Assembly (NCBI RefSeq): GCF_008369115.1
Contig: NZ_VOAZ01000004.1
Location: 1 to 64,000, forward strand
Source of the DNA: Psychrobacter sp. ANT_WB68
GTDB taxonomy: Bacteria; Pseudomonadota; Gammaproteobacteria; Pseudomonadales; Moraxellaceae
Length of the DNA stretch: 64,000 nucleotides
Reading direction: 5' to 3'
Part shown: positions 25,988 through 34,585 of the stretch, piece after piece
Position numbering within the stretch: position 1 is the stretch's first letter
Layout: each line of letters opens with the position of its first letter
The notes under the pieces: generated by a model
Told to the model about the DNA's origin: nothing
Seen by the model: only the letters and a program-made list of their open reading frames with translations
The model's database searches: none
Translations under genes and position numbers: made by a program

Positions 25988-26478
25988 CCATCGACCATTT
26001 TAATACCTCGACCAATACCGGTGGTTTTTATAACTTAACTGGTCAGCTCGAATATGACAAAGCTGCTAAGACAGGTTATATAGCGCTTACTATTCCTTTA
26101 AATAGCTTAAATACGGGCAATAAAGCCTTTGATATTACCCTTAAAAGCGCAGATTTTTTTGATATTGAAAAATTTCCATTGGCGCATTTTGAGTCGACTC
26201 AATGGCATTTTTCGACTGATAAAGCCAGCTCTGATAAAGACAGCGCAGCTGTCAGTCAAGTGGATGGCATGCTAACGCTACATGGTAAAACCAATCCTAT
26301 TACCCTTACTGCCACCAAGTTTAATTGCTATTTCAATCCGATACTAAAAAAATCGGTGTGTGGGGGCGATTTTACGACGACTATTGATCGGACAAAGTGG
26401 GGTATCAGTAAATACACCTTATTGGGTATGACGGAAAAGGTTGAGTTGAATATTCAGATTGAGGCAGTCAAGCAATAA
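25988..26478 (+). pseudogene. 5'-truncated second copy of yceI
   Basis: Holds the barrel part of YceI in frame from the codons for Ile-Asp-His-Phe to the stop. It lacks the signal peptide, the first strand and any start codon or ribosome site. The in-frame sequence upstream enters the cassette boundary. It is 493 bp of direct repeat with the intact gene. A TTG at 26179 could start a 99-residue fragment, but nothing supports translation there. Confidence 0.85.
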
Positions 26479-26480
26479 TT
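25988..26480 (+). repeat. 493-bp direct repeat, copy 2
   Basis: Same sequence as 20621-21113 with two mismatches. Flanks differ from the other copy on both sides: TTAC before and TTGCTCG after, against TTTG before and GTTATT after. Confidence 0.95.
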
Positions 26481-26748
26481 TGCTCGTTTTAGCATTTTAG
26501 CGTTGAAGGATTTTAACAAGCTACTGGAATTAATAACAACTTTACATTTAAGTGGTATGTTTATAGTGATCTATTAATAGGTTTAAAGAGCGAAATGAAT
26601 GGTTCCTTTGGGTTATCTTAAAATTGAGGTATCTTAAAATAAGACTAGCATTCAAAGCATCCGGTTCATTAATCGCTAAGATAGTGTCCTTGCTACACTC
26701 TTTTAAAGTGCTGTTACCTAAAAGTATTTTAGACAGTGAATAGACCTC

Positions 26749-27504
26749 ATGAAAAATATTGAGCCAATAAATCATTTATTTATCAGGACCTATGACAGCC
26801 AACTTGAAGGTCATACTCATGATTACCATCAAATTCTTATACCATTGATGGGTGACATTAGAATGGTCATTAGCAATCAGACCATTAATGTTTCTTATGG
26901 AGAAGCATTGGTTATCAAAAAAGGTATTCACCATCAATTTCAGGCGAGAGAAGACTTTCGTTTTTTAGTAATAAATATAGAGGATATAGGTTTTTTAGGG
27001 TCGACATTAAATGAAGCGCATTTTTCAATGGACGAAAAAACCTTGTTATATATCTCTTTTGTTGAAAAGCAATTGACCTCTGCTTACAACCAACAGATAG
27101 AAGGGATAATGTTTGAGTTATTAAAACAGCTTCTTGGACATATGCAGATGAGTAAGAGACTGGATACTCGCTTAACTGCCGTTGTTCACACTATCAAGAA
27201 TGATATCGCCGCTAACCACACGATAAAGTCACTTGCTGACATTGCCTGTCTGAGCGAAAGTCAGTTCAAGGTGTTATTCAAAGAGCATGTTGGTTGTACG
27301 CCCCACGCTTATATTACCAACCTTCGTATGAAATCTGCCCTTGGCCTCATTCTAAATACTGACACACCTATTACGATTGTGGCTGAGAAGTGTGGTTACG
27401 ATAATGTGTCTGCCTTCATACGTCGTTTTTCTAGCGTCTATCATCAGACACCATACAGACTTCGTTGTAGCAATCAAAATATGAAGCACCAAAGAATCGG
27501 CTGA
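26749..27504 (+). CDS. AraC-family transcriptional regulator with N-terminal cupin
   Basis: 251 residues. Residues about 15-95 look like the cupin sensor domain, with the HTHDYHQI pattern that opens many AraC sensor pockets and the GIHHQF strand. The C-terminal 100 residues hold two helix-turn-helix motifs: IKSLADIACLSESQFKVLFKEH, then the signature TPITIVAEKCGYDNVSAFIRRFSSVYHQTPYRLR. It likely controls a nearby gene, most simply the EamA transporter that starts 96 bases downstream. No good Shine-Dalgarno is seen before ATG 26749. The inducer is unknown. The gene sits just right of the yceI repeat and is A+T-rich like the cassette. Confidence 0.88.
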   Translation: MKNIEPINHLFIRTYDSQLEGHTHDYHQILIPLMGDIRMVISNQTINVSYGEALVIKKGIHHQFQAREDFRFLVINIEDIGFLGSTLNEAHFSMDEKTLLYISFVEKQLTSAYNQQIEGIMFELLKQLLGHMQMSKRLDTRLTAVVHTIKNDIAANHTIKSLADIACLSESQFKVLFKEHVGCTPHAYITNLRMKSALGLILNTDTPITIVAEKCGYDNVSAFIRRFSSVYHQTPYRLRCSNQNMKHQRIG

Positions 27505-27600
27505 TCAGCATATATTCCAATCTATTCCAACAAACTCTGGAGAATCAATTTTATTATCATAGCGGCATCATTCAAATGCACGCTGCTCAAGGATATAAAA

Positions 27601-28485
27601 TTGAATTTTCACACCCAATCAAAGCAGGATATTGTAAATCTTGCTGCACCTATAGGATTTTTGGCAATATGGAGTGGCGGAGCCATCTTTGCAAAAGTTG
27701 GTTTGCAATATACTGACTCTTGGAGCTTTTTATTTTTAAGATCAGCAATCGCTTTGTCATTGCTACTAGCCATCTATCTAAAATCTGCCCATAAGAAGAT
27801 AGCTATCACTGAGCTTAAGAAAGACCAGCTCAAAGGCATTATATTTTCAGGTCTGTTGCTACAAGTATTCTATTTAACCTTTTACTTCTCAGCTATTAAT
27901 ACGGGGCTATCCCTTGGAATCATTATACTGGTTCTTGGTATGCAGCCAATTATAACGTCACTATTAAGTGCAAACACGGTTAGCGTTAAAAACTTAATAC
28001 TACTAGCGATTTGTTTTTCAGGCTTAGTTTTATCAACATTGGGCTATCATAGCGTTGATAAGATAAATGCTTTAGGTATGATACTTTCCACACTGGCATT
28101 ACTCTCCATCACGTTTGGTGCTATTGCTCAAGCTAACGTTAAAACGCCGCCTATCTTAACCTTGTTAATTCAGACTATATTTTCATTTTTGATATTCTCC
28201 GCGGTGATTGTTTATAAAGGATTATCCTTTGAGGTCAATGCTTCCTCTTTACTATCATTAGTATGGATGGGCGCAGTGGTTTCTGTAGGGGCATATTTAT
28301 TATTGATGCTTATGCTCAAATATAGCTCCGCAGATAAAGTAAGCACCTTGTTCTTCTTGCTGCCTTTATTAACGATGATATTAGAGAGTTTGGTTTTTGA
28401 TAGCACTTTGAGCGCATTAACTATTTTCGGTGCTATTTTGGTGTGCGTAAGCTTGTTTATTTATCAGACTCAAAAACCTTCTTAA
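27601..28485 (+). CDS. EamA/DMT-superfamily transporter
   Basis: 294 residues with about ten hydrophobic helices arranged as two five-helix repeats, the EamA fold, starting with the LAAPIGFLAIWSGGAIFAKVG block. Members export amino acids, metabolites or drugs. The AraC regulator upstream suggests an inducible exporter, in the style of RhtA or YdcZ-type exporters, but the substrate is unknown. The start is TTG at 27601. CAAGGA lies 8 bases upstream and supports it. No ATG is available in the right position. Confidence 0.87.
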   Translation: MNFHTQSKQDIVNLAAPIGFLAIWSGGAIFAKVGLQYTDSWSFLFLRSAIALSLLLAIYLKSAHKKIAITELKKDQLKGIIFSGLLLQVFYLTFYFSAINTGLSLGIIILVLGMQPIITSLLSANTVSVKNLILLAICFSGLVLSTLGYHSVDKINALGMILSTLALLSITFGAIAQANVKTPPILTLLIQTIFSFLIFSAVIVYKGLSFEVNASSLLSLVWMGAVVSVGAYLLLMLMLKYSSADKVSTLFFLLPLLTMILESLVFDSTLSALTIFGAILVCVSLFIYQTQKPS

Positions 28486-28566
28486 GATAGGAAATGCTTT
28501 TGGAGTAGGTCAGTATCGTATTTTAAATTAAAGATAACTGAATTTATCCTCATAAATATAAATCTT

Positions 28567-28674
28567 TTACAGGCTTTGTATCTCATCAAGTAATCCGGCA
28601 AATTCTCTACTATCCAATCCAGTTTTACCAACATGAATCTTACTCATCTTTAATTTAAATACTATCATTTTCAT
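28567..28674 (-). other. Short minus-strand ORF of 35 residues, possible remnant
   Basis: Opens at ATG 28674 and ends at TAA 28567. The translated string has a protein-like second half (HVGKTGLDSREFAGLLDEIQ), but there is no Shine-Dalgarno sequence and no terminator. It may be the tail of a lost gene. I do not recognise it. Confidence 0.25.
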
Positions 28675-28690
28675 TCATGTATTGGTTGAG

Positions 28691-28708
28691 GTATGATTCA
28701 TCTCATAC
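28691..28708. promoter_or_regulatory. Inverted repeat upstream of mesX
   Basis: GTATGA, six bases, TCATAC: a perfect 6-bp dyad 54 bases before the start codon. A second overlapping pair, TGAG with CTCA, sits in the same place with an 11-base spacer. LysR-type sites have this scale, so it may be an operator for a MetR-like protein, though it does not match the MetR consensus. Confidence 0.35.
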
Positions 28709-28761
28709 ACAAATTTGGTTTTATCTCAAATAATGAGAGTAGATTAGGGTAGCGGATCACC

Positions 28762-29799
28762 ATGAGTAAAGAATTTAGCTGTTCAATTAAGCGTATACGT
28801 TTTGATGAAAACTATCATCCTGCAGACAGCACGCGTCTGACTACTAACTTTGCGAACTTGGCGCGTGGCGAGCATCGTCAAGAGAACTTACGCAAAACCT
28901 TAAGAATGATCAATAATCGTTTTAACGCCTTGGCACATTGGGATAATCTGACCGCAGACCGTTATTCTGTCGAGGTCGATATCATTTCTGTCGATATGGA
29001 TGTTGAGGGTAATGGTCATACATTCCCTATCATCGAAACACTGCAAACAACGATTGTTGACCATAAAGAGAATACCCGTATTGATGGTATGATTGGCAAC
29101 AGTTTCTCCTCTTACGTGCGCGATTATGACTTTAGCGTCGTCCTGCCGGAGTATTTCGATAAAAATCCGAAATCTGCACCGCCACAGGATTTTGGTGATT
29201 TACATGGCAAGCTGTTTCAATACTTATTGAACTCAGAAGCCTATCAAGCCAACTTTACTAAAAAACCGGTGATTTGCCTGAGTGTGTCTACCAGTAAAAC
29301 CTATCATCGTACGACCAATCAGCATCCCGTATTAGGGATCGAGTATAGACAAGATGACTATTCGTTGACCGATGACTATTTCCATAAAATGGGCTTAACC
29401 GTTCGCTACTTTAAGCCTACAGATAGTGCGGCGCCTTTAGCGTTTTATTTTGCCGGTGACTTGCTAAGTGATTACACCGACCTTGAGCTAATCAGTGCAA
29501 TCAGTACCATGGAGACTTTCCAAAAAATTTACCGACCTGAAATTTACAATGCCAACTCTACCGCAGGTCAGGTGTATCAACCCAGCTTGAAGTACCAAGA
29601 TTATTCATTGACGCAAATTGTCTATGACCGTGAAGAGCGTAGCCAGATGGCAGTAAAGCAAGGCAAATTTACTGAAGAGCAGTTCATCAAGCCATATCAA
29701 GCCATTCTTGAAGAATGGTCGGCAAGCTATGATGTTGCAAGCGAGACTGTTCAAAGAGAAGCGGATCAAAAAGAAACGGCTAAAAAACAGGCAGCCTAA
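28762..29799 (+). CDS. mesX: DUF1852 protein, partner of folate-independent methionine synthase (MesX-like)
   Basis: 345 residues of the DUF1852 family, recognisable by its tight pairing with a short MetE homologue just downstream. In Acinetobacter the pair was described as MesX with MesD, where methionine formation requires MesX and oxygen. I recall this from the literature and have not checked it. I see no signal peptide or TM helix, so it is cytoplasmic. The C-terminal 30 residues are Lys/Ala/Glu-rich. GCGGATC before ATG 28762 is a weak ribosome site. The gene ends 33 bases before mesD and the two are surely cotranscribed. Confidence 0.82.
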   Translation: MSKEFSCSIKRIRFDENYHPADSTRLTTNFANLARGEHRQENLRKTLRMINNRFNALAHWDNLTADRYSVEVDIISVDMDVEGNGHTFPIIETLQTTIVDHKENTRIDGMIGNSFSSYVRDYDFSVVLPEYFDKNPKSAPPQDFGDLHGKLFQYLLNSEAYQANFTKKPVICLSVSTSKTYHRTTNQHPVLGIEYRQDDYSLTDDYFHKMGLTVRYFKPTDSAAPLAFYFAGDLLSDYTDLELISAISTMETFQKIYRPEIYNANSTAGQVYQPSLKYQDYSLTQIVYDREERSQMAVKQGKFTEEQFIKPYQAILEEWSASYDVASETVQREADQKETAKKQAA

Positions 29800-29832
29800 G
29801 CAATCTAACTCTAGCCAAAATATAGAATACAA

Positions 29833-30900
29833 ATGAATAAGAAGATGAATCCCATGACAATATTATTACCGACACAAAAATTATTACCGACGTCAACTGC
29901 GGGCAGCTTACCGAAACCTTCTTGGCTAGCAGAACCTGAGAAAATCTGGTCACCTTGGGCATTAGAAGGCGAGCAATTGCTTGAAGCCAAACAAGATGCG
30001 CTACGTTTAACATTACAAGAACAACGTCATGCAGGGATTGATATTGTCAGTGATGGCGAGCAGACCCGCCAGCATTTTGTGACCACCTTTATTGAACATC
30101 TTGATGGTGTCGATTTTGAAAAGCGTGAGACCGTGCGCATTCGTAATCGCTATGATGCGAGTGTACCGTCAGTCGTGGGTAGCGTAAGCCGTCAAAAACC
30201 TGTATTTGTGGAAGATGCGAAGTTTTTACGCCAGCAAACGGATCAGCCGATCAAATGGGCGCTGCCGGGCCCAATGACGATGATTGACACGCTATATGAT
30301 GGTTATTATAAAAGTCGTGAAGAATTGGCTTGGGAATTTGCTAAAATTCTGAATCAAGAAGCCAGAGAATTAGAAGAGGCTGGCGTGGATATTATCCAAT
30401 TCGATGAGCCTGCTTTTAATGTGTTCTTTGATGACGTCAACGATTGGGGTATCGCCACGTTAGAGCGAGCCATCGAAGGTCTAAAATGTGAAACGGCGGT
30501 GCATATCTGCTACGGCTATGGTATCAAAGCCAATACCGATTGGAAAAAGACACTGGGTTCAGAATGGCGTCAATATGAACAAGCGTTTCCGAAATTACAA
30601 CAGTCTAATATCGATATTGTCTCACTTGAATGTCAAAACTCACATGTACCCATGGAATTGATTGAATTGATTCGCGGTAAAAAAGTAATGATCGGTGCCA
30701 TTGATGTAGCAACCAATACCATTGAGACGCCTGAAGAGGTGGCCAATACGCTACGCAAAGCCCTGCAATTTGTCGATGCGGATAAGCTCTATCCTTCGAC
30801 TAATTGCGGCATGGCACCGTTGTCTCGCCAAGTGGCACAAGGCAAATTGAAAGCATTAAGCGCGGGCGCAGAGATCGTTCGTCAAGAACTGACTGCTTAG
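29833..30900 (+). CDS. mesD: Core MetE-type methionine synthase (MesD-like)
   Basis: 355 residues, half the size of E. coli MetE: only the C-terminal catalytic barrel is present. It starts TAGSLPKPSWLA, the usual barrel opening. All four zinc ligands are visible: His and Cys in AVHICYGYG, Glu in SLECQNSH, and Cys in STNCGMAPL. It should methylate homocysteine to methionine without a folate-binding N-terminal half. The methyl donor is not known from sequence. The DUF1852 gene upstream and the flavin reductase downstream fit the oxygen-dependent MesD type. Start is uncertain among three ATGs (29833, 29845, 29854). The third places the conserved opening closest to the N-terminus. Confidence 0.85.
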   Translation: MNKKMNPMTILLPTQKLLPTSTAGSLPKPSWLAEPEKIWSPWALEGEQLLEAKQDALRLTLQEQRHAGIDIVSDGEQTRQHFVTTFIEHLDGVDFEKRETVRIRNRYDASVPSVVGSVSRQKPVFVEDAKFLRQQTDQPIKWALPGPMTMIDTLYDGYYKSREELAWEFAKILNQEARELEEAGVDIIQFDEPAFNVFFDDVNDWGIATLERAIEGLKCETAVHICYGYGIKANTDWKKTLGSEWRQYEQAFPKLQQSNIDIVSLECQNSHVPMELIELIRGKKVMIGAIDVATNTIETPEEVANTLRKALQFVDADKLYPSTNCGMAPLSRQVAQGKLKALSAGAEIVRQELTA

Positions 30901-30961
30901 TATTTGCCACTACTTGCCAACTATACCTGTATTTACCGAGCTCAAATTTAGGATTCAAGCG

Positions 30962-31477
30962 ATGATTAAAGATATGATTGAAGCAACCGACTTTAGAAAT
31001 GCCATGTCTTTATTAACAACGGCGGTTAATGTAATCACTACCAAAGGTAGCTCTGGTGCTCATGGATTTACCGCTTCGGCGGTATGTAGCGTCACTGATA
31101 CACCGCCAACCTTGCTTGTGTGTATGAAACAGACATCGCGCTCACATGCCCATTTTATCGAAAATAAAACCTTAAGTGTCAATGTGCTAGGTGCACAGCA
31201 TGAACAATTATCTAATGCCTTTGCCTCGAAATTGAGTTCGGAAGAGCGTTTTGCATATGGCTCTTGGACGCAATTACAAACGGGAGCTCCTGTTTTAGAG
31301 GACGCGTTGGTGAATTTTGACTGTGAGATTGAGCACATTCAGGAAGTTGGCACGCACAGTATTTTTATGTGCCGAGTTGTCGCCATTAAAAAAGCTGAGC
31401 AACAAGGCGGTATCGATGAAAGTTTGGTTTATTTTAATCGTGCTTATCATCAAGTTGGTCAAGTAGAAATCGCTTAA
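30962..31477 (+). CDS. Flavin reductase family protein
   Basis: About 171 residues with the flavin reductase-like (FMN-binding split barrel) pattern: FRNAMSLLTTAVNVITTKG, GHGFTASAVCSVTDTPPTLLVCM, VNVLGAQHEQLS and a FDCEIEH strand. Such proteins deliver reduced FMN to two-component oxygenases. Its position after mesX and mesD suggests that it feeds reduced flavin to that oxygen-dependent step, which is an inference. ATG 30962 has AGGAT 8 bases upstream. The more distal TTG at 30914 is unlikely. Confidence 0.87.
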   Translation: MIKDMIEATDFRNAMSLLTTAVNVITTKGSSGAHGFTASAVCSVTDTPPTLLVCMKQTSRSHAHFIENKTLSVNVLGAQHEQLSNAFASKLSSEERFAYGSWTQLQTGAPVLEDALVNFDCEIEHIQEVGTHSIFMCRVVAIKKAEQQGGIDESLVYFNRAYHQVGQVEIA

Positions 31478-31552
31478 GTCAGTGCTTTAATAAATTGTCA
31501 TTTAGCAAAAATAACTTTTTAACCCATCATTTAAACGAGAAGTAATTATCCT

Positions 31553-32365
31553 GTGGAATTAATCATTTTCTTAATAATAGGCGCTCTAGCAGGATTTGCT
31601 GCGGGTCTTTTTGGAGTGGGTGGTGGAACGATTATCGTACCACTATTATTTATCGTCTTTACCCAAATGGGTTACAGTCCTGATAATATCATGCATTTGG
31701 CTTTAGGTACTTCACTGGCGACCATTATCGTCACGTCTATCAGCTCGTTAATGGCACACAATAAAAAGGGCGCAGTCATGTGGCCTGTCTTTAAAAATCT
31801 GGCACCAGGTTTAGCGATTGGCTGTTTTTTAGGGGCAGGGATTGCAGGACAGATATCTGGGCTGTACCTTCAGCTCGTTGTTGGGGTGTTTTTGCTGTGG
31901 GTCGCCTATAAGATGTTTACGGGAGGCAATAAGAGGATAGATAGCAATATTAATGATAATACAGCCCTTCCTTCAAAACCTAAGCAATTAGCGGCAGGCG
32001 GGGTTATCGGTGTGGCTTCTGCCATTTTTGGTATCGGCGGCGGCAGCTTAACGGTACCTTATCTCACACGTTATGGGGTGGTCATGCAAAAAGCAGTTGG
32101 CACCTCAGCGGCTTGTGGCTTGCCTATCGCCATTGCCGGTGCATTAGGGTTTATGATTTTTGGGCTGCAGCAGCAAGTCAATGTGCCCAATACGATTGGC
32201 TTTGTGCACATTTATGCTTTTTTAGGCATTAGCATTATGAGTTTTTTCACCGCTAAGTTAGGTGCAAAAGTCGCTCATATATTATCACCACGACTATTAA
32301 AAAAATGTTTTGCGGTATTATTAACCGTCGTGGGATGTTACTTCCTTTTTAAAGGAATGATTTAA
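31553..32365 (+). CDS. TauE/SafE-family membrane permease (TSUP)
   Basis: 270 residues with about eight hydrophobic segments. The family signature GFAAGLFGVGGGTIIVPLL appears at the N-terminus and its internal repeat VASAIFGIGGGSLTVPYL near residue 150, which shows the two-fold repeat. TSUP proteins move sulfite, sulfoacetate or other sulfur-containing anions. Here it may export sulfite or a sulfur compound linked to the methionine locus. GTG 31553 is the start. The gene ends just ahead of a long terminator. Confidence 0.88.
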   Translation: MELIIFLIIGALAGFAAGLFGVGGGTIIVPLLFIVFTQMGYSPDNIMHLALGTSLATIIVTSISSLMAHNKKGAVMWPVFKNLAPGLAIGCFLGAGIAGQISGLYLQLVVGVFLLWVAYKMFTGGNKRIDSNINDNTALPSKPKQLAAGGVIGVASAIFGIGGGSLTVPYLTRYGVVMQKAVGTSAACGLPIAIAGALGFMIFGLQQQVNVPNTIGFVHIYAFLGISIMSFFTAKLGAKVAHILSPRLLKKCFAVLLTVVGCYFLFKGMI

Positions 32366-32399
32366 TTTCATTTTATTATAAATATTACTGCCCATAAAA

Positions 32400-32447
32400 A
32401 AATCCTTTGCCATCTCATTAATATGAGATGGCAAAGGATTTAGTATC
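32400..32447. terminator. Long-stem bidirectional terminator
   Basis: A 19-bp perfect stem (32400-32418 with 32423-32441) with a TAAT loop. A-runs lie to the left and a T-containing tail to the right. It separates the TSUP gene from convergent glmS. Confidence 0.9.
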
Positions 32448-32499
32448 ACTCAGTATGATACTTTATTACTCGCTGACATATAATCGAAATAAGTAAATA

Positions 32500-34344
32500 T
32501 TATTCGACTGTCACGCTCTTGGCCAAATTTCTAGGCTGATCCACGTCCGTTCCGCGCATAACCGCCACATGATACGATAACAGCTGTACAGGGACACTGT
32601 AGACGATAGGGGCAAGCGTCTCACAAACATCAGGCACATAGACCACGTGCAATCTGTCTTCTGCAACCATTTGACTGGACTCACTGGCAAATACAAACAA
32701 CTCACCGTGACGCGCATGTACCTCTTGCATATTGGCTTTGAGTTTATCAAACATACTGTCTTTCGGTGCCAGCACCACGATAGGCATGTCTTTATCAACC
32801 AACGCTAACGGTCCGTGTTTCAGTTCGCCTGCTGCATAACCTTCGGCGTGAATATAAGAGATTTCTTTTAGCTTTAGTGCACCTTCTAAGGCAATAGGGA
32901 ACTGCAAACCACGACCTAGAAATAAGCAGCTTTTCTTATATTCAAAATGCTCACTCATAACTTTGATAGGCGCATCGAGGTTCAAGCTAGCATGTAGCTG
33001 ACCAGGCAACTGTTGTAATTGACCAATTAAGGTCGTTAAGTTTTCGCTCGTCATACGTTGCTGAACCACACCTACTTTTAAGATCAATAACATCAAAGCT
33101 GCAAGCTGGGTTGTAAAGGCTTTGGTAGAAGCAACCCCAATCTCAGGACCAGCAAGCGTTGGTAAGAATATATCCGTCTCACGCACTAAAGACGATGTTG
33201 GGACATTACATAAGGCTAAGCTCACTAGACCTACTGGCGTATTCTTTTGAATATCACGTAGCGCCGATAAAGTGTCTGCTGTTTCACCAGATTGCGAAAT
33301 ACAAATCACTAAGGAGTTATCGATTACGACCGGATTGCGGTAGCGGAATTCACTAGCGACTTCAACCGAGCAAGGCACACGGATAAGGCTCTCAAACCAA
33401 TATTTGGCGACCAAACCTGAGTGATAACTGGTACCACAAGCGATGACTTGAACGTGTTTAATGCCTTTTAATTGCGCTTCATGACGCTGTAAAAAATCGT
33501 CGCGCAGTTTAGATGGCTTGTCGCTATCTAACGCCATTTCAAGGGTACGTCTAACAGCATCTGGCTGCTCATAGATTTCTTTGAGCATATAATGCTTAAA
33601 CTCACCTTTATCTGCGTTGTGCTGTGCCGCATCAATTTCATGTATTTGACGTTTAACCTCAATACCATCCGCATAAACCTGAATACTATTACGCGTTAAT
33701 CTGGCAATATCACCTTCTTCTAGATACATAAAACGATTGGTCACTGGCAAAAGTGCCAATTGATCAGAGGCGATGAAGTTTTCACCGATACCAACGCCAA
33801 TCACCAAAGGCGAGCCTAAACGGACGGTAATCAGCTCTTCTGGGCAGTCGATATGGACGATGCCAAGGGCAAAGGCGCCATGTAATAAAGGAATAACCGC
33901 ACGAACTGCTTCCAGCAAATCAGGGGTGTTTTTGTAGATATCATTGATTAAATGGGCGACAACTTCGGTATCAGTTTGCGACGTAAACTCGTAGCCTTTA
34001 GCAATTAAATCTTCTTTTAATTCGGCATAGTTTTCAACGATACCATTGTGTACCACCGCTATTTTGCCTGATACGTGCGGATGCGCATTACGCTGTGCCG
34101 GCTCGCCATGCGTTGCCCAGCGTGTATGCGCAATACCGATATGACCGTCGAAAAATTCAGGATTGACTGCGACGGCATCGACCAGTGCTTGTACTTTGCC
34201 CACTTGACGCTCACGGTGAAGCTCGCCATCACGAATGACGACCAGGCCGGCAGAGTCATAACCGCGGTATTCTAGACGTTTAAGACCTTCAAGTAAGATA
34301 TTGGCGATATTACGCTCAGCTACTGCTCCAACGATTCCACACAT
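32500..34344 (-). CDS. glmS: Glutamine-fructose-6-phosphate aminotransferase (isomerizing)
   Basis: Makes glucosamine-6-phosphate from fructose-6-phosphate and glutamine, opening the UDP-GlcNAc pathway. 614 residues. MCGIVGAV places the N-terminal nucleophile Cys after Met. Residues 1-240 form the class II amidotransferase (HTRWATHGEP, HNGIVENY). The rest holds two SIS sugar-isomerase domains (CGTSYHSG, SQSGETADT, and the C-terminal LAKSVTVE end). It lies downstream of glmU on the same strand with 241 bases between. No glmS ribozyme is expected in this group, and none was seen. Confidence 0.97.
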   Translation of the reverse strand: MCGIVGAVAERNIANILLEGLKRLEYRGYDSAGLVVIRDGELHRERQVGKVQALVDAVAVNPEFFDGHIGIAHTRWATHGEPAQRNAHPHVSGKIAVVHNGIVENYAELKEDLIAKGYEFTSQTDTEVVAHLINDIYKNTPDLLEAVRAVIPLLHGAFALGIVHIDCPEELITVRLGSPLVIGVGIGENFIASDQLALLPVTNRFMYLEEGDIARLTRNSIQVYADGIEVKRQIHEIDAAQHNADKGEFKHYMLKEIYEQPDAVRRTLEMALDSDKPSKLRDDFLQRHEAQLKGIKHVQVIACGTSYHSGLVAKYWFESLIRVPCSVEVASEFRYRNPVVIDNSLVICISQSGETADTLSALRDIQKNTPVGLVSLALCNVPTSSLVRETDIFLPTLAGPEIGVASTKAFTTQLAALMLLILKVGVVQQRMTSENLTTLIGQLQQLPGQLHASLNLDAPIKVMSEHFEYKKSCLFLGRGLQFPIALEGALKLKEISYIHAEGYAAGELKHGPLALVDKDMPIVVLAPKDSMFDKLKANMQEVHARHGELFVFASESSQMVAEDRLHVVYVPDVCETLAPIVYSVPVQLLSYHVAVMRGTDVDQPRNLAKSVTVE

Positions 34345-34506
34345 AACGATTCCTTAAATTCGATGTTTCATGTTTTGATTTTTCGATGCTTAACAGATCA
34401 AATGCTTCGAGATACGATAATGTTCCGTGAATAAATAATAGAAAGTTACACTAGGATGGCTTTTATGAGCTTTTATGCTAACAATCCTGACTCTATAAAT
34501 ATAAGG

Positions 34507-34537
34507 AAGCAGCATCACAAAAGTTGTCATGCTGCTT
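34507..34537. terminator. Stem-loop between glmU and glmS
   Basis: A 9-bp stem AAGCAGCAT/ATGCTGCTT with an extra inner 4-bp stem. It lacks a convincing U-run on either strand, so it may be a weak terminator or a processing element that separates glmU and glmS. Confidence 0.4.
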
Positions 34538-34585
34538 GGTATTACTTCAATAAACGGTATTCAAAGTATTCTTGATTGACGATTA

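Noticed and set aside
26179-26478. 99-residue ORF in the second yceI copy
   Set aside because: It starts at a TTG inside the duplicated coding region and has no ribosome site, signal peptide or first barrel strand. It is better called a truncated copy.
34345-34585. glmS ribozyme between glmU and glmS
   Set aside because: glmS ribozymes are a Gram-positive feature, and the interval contains only a simple stem-loop and A+T-rich sequence.
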